Shown: positions 59,056 to 64,000 of the stretch, one piece after another
Numbering within the stretch: the first letter of the stretch is position 1
How the letters are laid out: each line of letters starts with the position of its first letter
Assembly (NCBI GenBank): GCA_002989075.1
Contig: PSQN01000007.1
Location: 1,306,206-1,370,205 of the forward strand
Direction: 5' to 3'
Source: Arthonia radiata
Lineage: Eukaryota; Ascomycota; Arthoniomycetes; Arthoniales; Arthoniaceae
Length of the DNA stretch: 64,000 bases
Program-made: the position numbers and the translations under genes
The notes under the pieces: generated by a model
The model's input: only the letters and a program-made list of their open reading frames with translations
Told to the model about the DNA's origin: nothing
The model's database searches: none

Positions 59056-60022
59056 GATCTGTGCTCGTTGACGACAGTATAGTTGTTTCGAATGATAGAG
59101 CAAGCTGCTATGTTAAGGAGACAAACTCTGAGAGAGAAGGAAACTCTGGGATACTTATACCTTAGTGACTGCAGTGTCGTGAGCATTGAACCGACACGTC
59201 TGACGACCTGGCCACAAAGTTCATTATATCTTCCCACCGAGTGAGGCTGTCAGCAGCTTGTGAACATCATCACTAACTGATTGTTGGGTGACAAGGCTGA
59301 GCTGTCTATGTGGCGCAGCGCTAGTTGGTACGCGTACAACTCGAGCAGCGCCAGGCGAAAGACGGACCCGAGCACCAGGCAATCTATGTATGCCTTTGCC
59401 TATGTGTACTCTGCAATGTGTGCTGTTGTTGATGCGCAGCACTACACTTGTGTATATGCTGTAACGTGTTTCGCTCGAGGAAACCCTGGCGCTCAGTATA
59501 TATTGAATCTCATCTCGCATGTAATACTTCGCATGTCACCCTCGTGAGATGTCCACTCGCTCCGACACTACTTCTTCGGGCCGAGATGCTCTGCAGGTTC
59601 AACCATGCTGGTCAAGCGGCAAGCTCTCAGGGCAGTGGCAATGTGGTCCACTCATCTACGCGTGCTGGACACCGCGTCTGTTGTGTCAACACTTCATTAG
59701 GATTATTGCATCGTGGTTTGACAGTTGGAACCGAGCATGTTGTGTAAAGCACGAACCAGGGGCTTCAGAGTAGGACCTGGAGAGAGAAAGCACCTTGACT
59801 AGCAGCGCGAGACGCAACGCGCGTGGAACAGGCTTCTTCGTGGACAGAACGCCGTGTATTGCAGGCGAAGACGCTGCTTCAAGAAAATGATGTGCTGTAT
59901 GTTTCTGTGTGGTCATCAAATCTGACAAGTCTTACGATGGCTGCCGCACGGTTCGGTCCCGAGGCGACGGCTCAATTGCAAAGACGGAAATTGGCCGACC
60001 ATCCTCAGTTTCATAAGACGTT
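59056..60022. other. Spacer between array and possible sixth copy
   Basis: 967 bp. A plus-strand frame (59549-59773, MSTRSDTTSSGRDALQ) starts like the family's first exons, but its continuation lacks the blocks. No gene supported. Confidence 0.35.
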
Positions 60023-60226
60023 CTAGTGGTGGGGCCAGATATGTGATAGATTATGAACACAGTCTATGCGCTCTGTTGAAGACGGAATCCTGCCTGAATT
60101 CCAGACACGGCCTTTCTTGCTCGCGCATAGTCTCTTCGCACAGTCATCGGTTGACCCGGACCTTGGCCTGCAGCTGCCGTGAAGTAGTATTTTCCTGACC
60201 AGATACGTCAGGTCGGCCCTCAACAT
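60023..60226 (-). pseudogene. Possible sixth, truncated family copy
   Basis: An open frame of 67 codons ends with VWNSGRIPSSTERIDCVHNL then SHIWPHH, which resembles the W-N plus second-block region of member 4 (HWNSRHTEHPLQDGDIVRFL). It begins 1,171 bp beyond the start of member 5, matching the array spacing. The preceding 14-residue motif and the last block are not seen. This could be chance. Confidence 0.25.
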
Positions 60227-60357
60227 TTGTTGCTTGTCGCTTTCACTAGTATAGTGATTAGTACGACAACAACGCCATCCCGGCCTGCATAGGTTTCTTC
60301 ATCTCTAAGGACCATACAGTGGCCCCAGGTGCCAGCGCTTGACATACGGCTGTACCA

Positions 60358-60933
60358 TCAATGAGCAACTGACTTAAAGACTTGGAACAGTAACCAATCT
60401 CCCAGCTCCTGGGGCTCACCGTGGTATACAAACACCTTTCCCGGAAGCTCGCTGGGTTGGATTTCATCAGCGAACAGGATATCACATGGCTCTGCTCTGT
60501 ATGCGTTGGTCATCCATAACGCCAATCGCGCTTCTTTCTCTGGACAATCGATGCATACTGCATAGCCACGTATCATCGTACGGCCATGCACGAGGGATGG
60601 GTAACCACACCACCCTTTGAGACTGTATCCTCGAATTACCGCCATCCGGAAGGGAGGTAGATCCTCAACGCCGAGCACGCTCGTTAACACTCTGGGGTCC
60701 GCAAGTGCGTTGTATAAGAAGTAGTATACCCGTGCTGGTGAGTGTTCTGCGTGATTGGCGGATGGAACGGTACCTGGCAGACTTGCATGAGTGGAGTGAA
60801 AGCGCAAGGCGGACAGGAACAAGACGTTGACGCACTTGCTGAGTATGCAGATTGCTCCTGAGGTTGGTGGAAGTGACGTCGCGGTATGGTACAAACCGAC
60901 TGAAGAATGTGTTGGATGTGCATTTATCTGCAC
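60358..60933 (-). CDS. AIG2/gamma-glutamylcyclotransferase-like protein, Glu replaced
   Basis: Open frame of 191 residues. From residue 68 it matches the AIG2-like (GGCT) fold: ARVYYFLYNALADPRVLTSV is the first strand and loop (usually reading YGTL), RMAVIRGYSLKGWCGYPSLV and GYAVCIDCPEKEARLAL the core strands and helix, and PGKVFVYHGEPQELGDWLLF the end. In active members the loop after the helix reads Tyr-Glu-Thr-x-x-Tyr-Arg with a catalytic Glu; here it reads WMTNAYR (residues 140-146), so the Glu is Met, and the YGTL loop is YNAL. The enzyme may be inactive or have another role. The N-terminal 60 residues are uncertain; an upstream exon could replace them. Same strand as, and next to, the small-protein array. 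Confidence 0.72.
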   Translation of the reverse strand: MQINAHPTHSSVGLYHTATSLPPTSGAICILSKCVNVLFLSALRFHSTHASLPGTVPSANHAEHSPARVYYFLYNALADPRVLTSVLGVEDLPPFRMAVIRGYSLKGWCGYPSLVHGRTMIRGYAVCIDCPEKEARLALWMTNAYRAEPCDILFADEIQPSELPGKVFVYHGEPQELGDWLLFQVFKSVAH

Positions 60934-63677
60934 TGAAGGCTGACGAGTCTGGTATATGCTGCCAGCGGATATGTGTGCCAGGACCTTGGCTGAGCCCTGT
61001 GAGATGCGACACCAAGTTGCGATTAGATTAGCGCGTAAGCAACTAAGTCAACCGCCAAACAGACACCTATCCAGATACTACATTACCATTATAGAAGCAT
61101 TTTGCCTCTTTCAATTAGTTCTTTGAAAATTGCCTCTTTCGGTGCGAAGTAATGTCGCTCAGTAGACGATACTAAATTAGTCGATCGCTCTTGCTGGCAT
61201 TTGAAGGACATACACTAGGGGAAAAAGACTTAATCGTTGTTGGACGGCTCTTCGTCGCGTTTCAAAAGGAGGAGGGCTGCCATGACGTTTGCCCGTCACA
61301 GGAACTATTACGAGGGAAAAGTAATGGGTAAACCCTCATTCAAAAGAGACGGCCCAAACTAGCAGACTGCAGGGTAATTGCACACATGTCACGAATACGA
61401 GAGTGTCTTCCTCGCTGCGGGAAACACTCGTTCAATACGCGCATGTGTGCCCTTCCAGATGACACGTGGCCTGGATGGCGAGGACTTTGTGGTACCTAGC
61501 TCTTAGCGCGTTCGCTCAATGTGAGTGATACAATAGTCGGCGTTTCGTGTTGAGTAGATGCTTCAGTAGTAGGGTCATGCGTTAGGAGGAGCAGTTAGCA
61601 TTCGATCCGTTGGTTCGAGAATCCTTTGCGGGCGCTGCCAAGCCTTCGGCACATCGCCGGAGACTTAGCTGCCTATTAAGGATGATCGGTATGCGTCAGC
61701 GATTCATGTCCCGCAGCTGACTTCTCACTTCACCCTGAGGGAAACAACACCTTTACATAGCGACCAACAAAAGTGGGAGAAGTGTAAACAAAGTCGAAGA
61801 TCAACAGATATAGGCGTCCGATACAGCTGTCAAGGAACTAGCAGCTGACATCTGATCCACGTGTCAGATGAGTCTTATCCCTGATTGTAAACAACGCGCA
61901 GGAAGTCGTGCTGTGTACCTGAAGAGAAGCGGCGAAAGTGAATGCAGTGCCATACTAGCGAGCTGGAAAAGTGATGACTTCGTATCTAGCTCGCGTTTGG
62001 CGACTATGCTCGATGAGATAGGCTTATGAAGGCACAGAACCTTGAAGAGGCGAGAAGCGTAGCACGGCACGTACAGGGGTCATGAAACTTCCATCAGTAT
62101 TACCAATGTATCAGTACAAAATACAATACGCTAAATACTAGTAAATTGCACCTGGTCGTTCCTGGATCTACAAAACGGAGGCGCTGGTGATGAGGAGAGT
62201 ACTCAGCTTGGCACAACACCTCGCATGCTGTAATGAGCAGCGCGGGGGCAACACATACCATTAGTACAAAGGCAGTATCGGATGTCAGCCGAAGGGAAAC
62301 GGCAGCGTAAAGCATACAGGTGAAAGTGTGATTGCGAAGCGAGTCCCCGAAGAGACTATGTCAAGACAGCCAAACACAATTGAACCCACTCGTTGCCAAG
62401 AGCTCTGGACGGAGAGGACAGTGTGATCAGAGCGCATGAGTGCCGGCTGAGAACCTCGGTTGTCAAGGGCAACCGGCGACGCCTCGGGTAAGTAGCAAGG
62501 CAACTTCCAGCGGTGTCAGCCAAGCACGCGCAATGCGATAACAGTCGCCTCAGTTGCAACCATAGAGAATGGTGTTGGAGGATGGAAGCGCAAGAGCAAG
62601 AGCATGTGCCAATGACGTTGAGGCAGTACCCCGCTGCAAGTAGTTGATCATTATATTTAATTATAAAAAGTAGGTTCTCTTGCGGTGTCCATGTGCGCAT
62701 GGTGTAAGTGGGAAAGCTTTCTTGTGTATGATTTGTGCTAACATGTGATATCAGATAATGTTGCGACGCCGTGAGACGCTCCGCACATCTCACACTTCCC
62801 TCGGGACCCTGATTTGTGACCACCGCCCATGGCCTTGTGCACTCCTTATCAACGCGACGATATACAGTCATGAGGTTCGGCTATTCCGGGAGTCAGAAAC
62901 TAGCCACGTCGCAGGATGCGTATAAATCTTGCGCTCCCTTGGCTTCATCGCCTTGAGAGTTCTGTCCGTTCTGGGGGTTTATTTGGTAGGAGATTACGCG
63001 AGACCTCACTCTTCGAGACTCACTAGGATGATTACACCTTTGGCTCGGGTGGGAGTTGAGCAATGGCTCCGCCACGTCGGCCGAGAATTTTTTCCCCCTT
63101 TTTCCTCTCCGTCAGCCTGACAGCTTAAATACTTGCATCGTCACCTACCGTGTTACGGACGGCGCGCGAGGCGCATAAACGCGCCTCATGCGTTTTGCTT
63201 GCAAGTCCTGCAGCCTACGCCGCCTGGCGAACTGTTCCATCACCACGGCCCCCTTTCTGTTGAATCCTAATTGATCCCATCACTCTTCAGTCCACTTTGC
63301 CCTCCAGACCATCTCTTCCTTCGCGAACATCATCAAAGAGACTGCGCTCCTCGGCGAAACGCTCCTCCGCACTTGAGGCAGGAACGGCATTGTTCACAGG
63401 CATCAAGCGTGTGCCGTTGATGGGTATCCGCACTGCGCTTCACGGTCCTGTGTCGGCACCCTTTCGATCTCAATCAATGCCGGCTCGTATTTACACTGCG
63501 AAGGCACTCCGGGCCGGGACGTGCATAGCTGAGCCTTATGAGCTCGCCAATCTACCCTGATGCAGACAAGTCTTCTCAGCTTAAAGAACACATTCACTTG
63601 CTTGAAGGCAAAACACCCTGCGAAAGCAGCGGAGTACACACTCAAGCATTAAAAGACGCCTCTGCTTCGATACATAC
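60934..63677. other. Long region without a supported gene (2.7 kb)
   Basis: Frames of up to 171 codons are open on the minus strand (62356-62871), but I see no domain, splice partner or family resemblance. It includes the promoter side of the AIG2-like gene. The phrase ttgcctctttc occurs twice within 50 bp near 61101 and 61131. From 63160 to 63300 the plus strand is GC-rich and then C/T-rich. No terminal repeats or transposase were found. Confidence 0.4.
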
Positions 63678-64000
63678 TCAGCCGTCTGCGGCAGCCTTAC
63701 CCGCCTCCGCCTCCCTCGCATCCATCCGTTTCCGAAAGATCGAGAAAATACTAGACAGCCTGCCTTCCTCATGGAATTGCTTCAAGTGCTTGGGCCCCAG
63801 CATATCAAAGAAATGCGACACGTCCTTCGCAGTCGCCCCGTCATGCGCCTTCTGAACATCATTACCACCGTACTCGTGATGGCGCTGGAGATCGTCAGCA
63901 AGCAACGATGACAGACCATTCCAGCAATGCCTCGGATTAGACATACCTTGGCCTGGTGCGCACCTAAGCCCTTGGCGGGGCTTATGACGTTCTTCTTGGT
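63678..64000 (-). CDS. 3' end of an unrecognised gene at the right edge
   Basis: Two exon pieces, 64000-63947 and 63884-63678, joined by a 62-bp intron (GTATGT..CCAG, branch GCTGAC) in phase 0. The visible 86 residues read TKKNVISPAKGLGAHQAK in the first piece, then RHHEYGGNDVQKAHDGATAK and VSHFFDMLGPKHLKQFHEEG, ending LSSIFSIFRKRMDAREAE and a short Ala-rich tail. The gene begins outside the window. The segment is helical and soluble, with no known motif that I can name. The intron signals and matching frames on both sides make a real gene likely. Confidence 0.6.
   Translation of the reverse strand, partial: QEERHKPRQGLRCAPGQGMSNPRHCWNGLSSLLADDLQRHHEYGGNDVQKAHDGATAKDVSHFFDMLGPKHLKQFHEEGRLSSIFSIFRKRMDAREAEAGKAAADG

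Noticed and set aside
59549-59773. Plus-strand frame starting MSTRSDTTSSGRD as a possible family member
   Set aside because: The start resembles family leaders, but the remainder lacks the W-H-x3-G and F-L blocks and no intron fits.
61600-61640. ggttcgagaatcc as a tRNA B box
   Set aside because: The flanking bases do not form a T stem, and no acceptor, D or anticodon arms can be drawn.
62356-62871. 171-codon minus-strand frame
   Set aside because: Cys/Leu/Ser-rich without a recognisable fold; no promoter or intron support.
63678-64000. Right-edge gene as a distant member of the WN family
   Set aside because: VSHFFDML and SIFSIFRKRM loosely resemble the later blocks and an exon starts RHHEYGG, but the 14-residue motif is absent and most of the gene is outside the window.

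Overview
The window is nuclear DNA of a filamentous ascomycete (Pezizomycotina). Genes carry short introns, mostly 42-60 bp, with GT..AG ends and CTGAC/CTAAC-like branch points. Recognisable families include a Zn2Cys6 regulator with a fungal trans domain, an RTA1 membrane protein, a STAND/NACHT relic and a HAK-type potassium transporter relic. The protein style suggests Dothideomycetes, but that is inference and I name no species. All splice models were read by eye from phase, splice signals and protein continuity.

Layout. 0-17.6 kb: left-edge peroxisomal carrier (ANT1), RTA1-like protein, Zn2Cys6 regulator, the divergent chromatin pair RVB2/HDA1, a small J-domain protein, a dienelactone hydrolase-like protein and two unrecognised genes. 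17.9-21.1 kb: decayed remains of a NACHT-ankyrin (STAND) gene around a Cys-rich membrane-anchored protein gene. 22.1-37.2 kb: housekeeping block with many mitochondrial genes (mitochondrial ClpX, ATP2, COX5, mitochondrial Phe-tRNA synthetase, a dicarboxylate carrier) plus glycogen branching enzyme and a secretory lipase with a frame break. 37.5-51.8 kb: App1-type phosphatidate phosphatase, eIF2-beta with a probable GC-AG intron, an eight-exon CorA-like protein, a CCCH zinc-finger protein, a SRPBCC protein, an unrecognised gene and an ABHD-type hydrolase.

51.8-61 kb is an accessory region. It starts with a decayed HAK potassium transporter. Then come five (possibly six) small genes, all on the minus strand and spaced 1.2-1.7 kb apart, that I read as one diverged tandem family. 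Each has a Pro/Ser-rich first exon, one intron at phase 0 where it can be placed, and a second exon with a shared 14-residue W-H-x-x-x-G-x6-W/Y-N motif, a V-x-x-F-L-x-x-M-W-R-like block and an F-x-x-W-L block. I do not recognise this family; it is the best candidate for an undescribed system here. A gamma-glutamylcyclotransferase-like gene whose usual catalytic Glu reads Met lies just beyond the array. 61-63.7 kb holds no gene I can support, and a partial gene runs off the right edge.

I see no rRNA, tRNA, CRISPR array or intact transposon.
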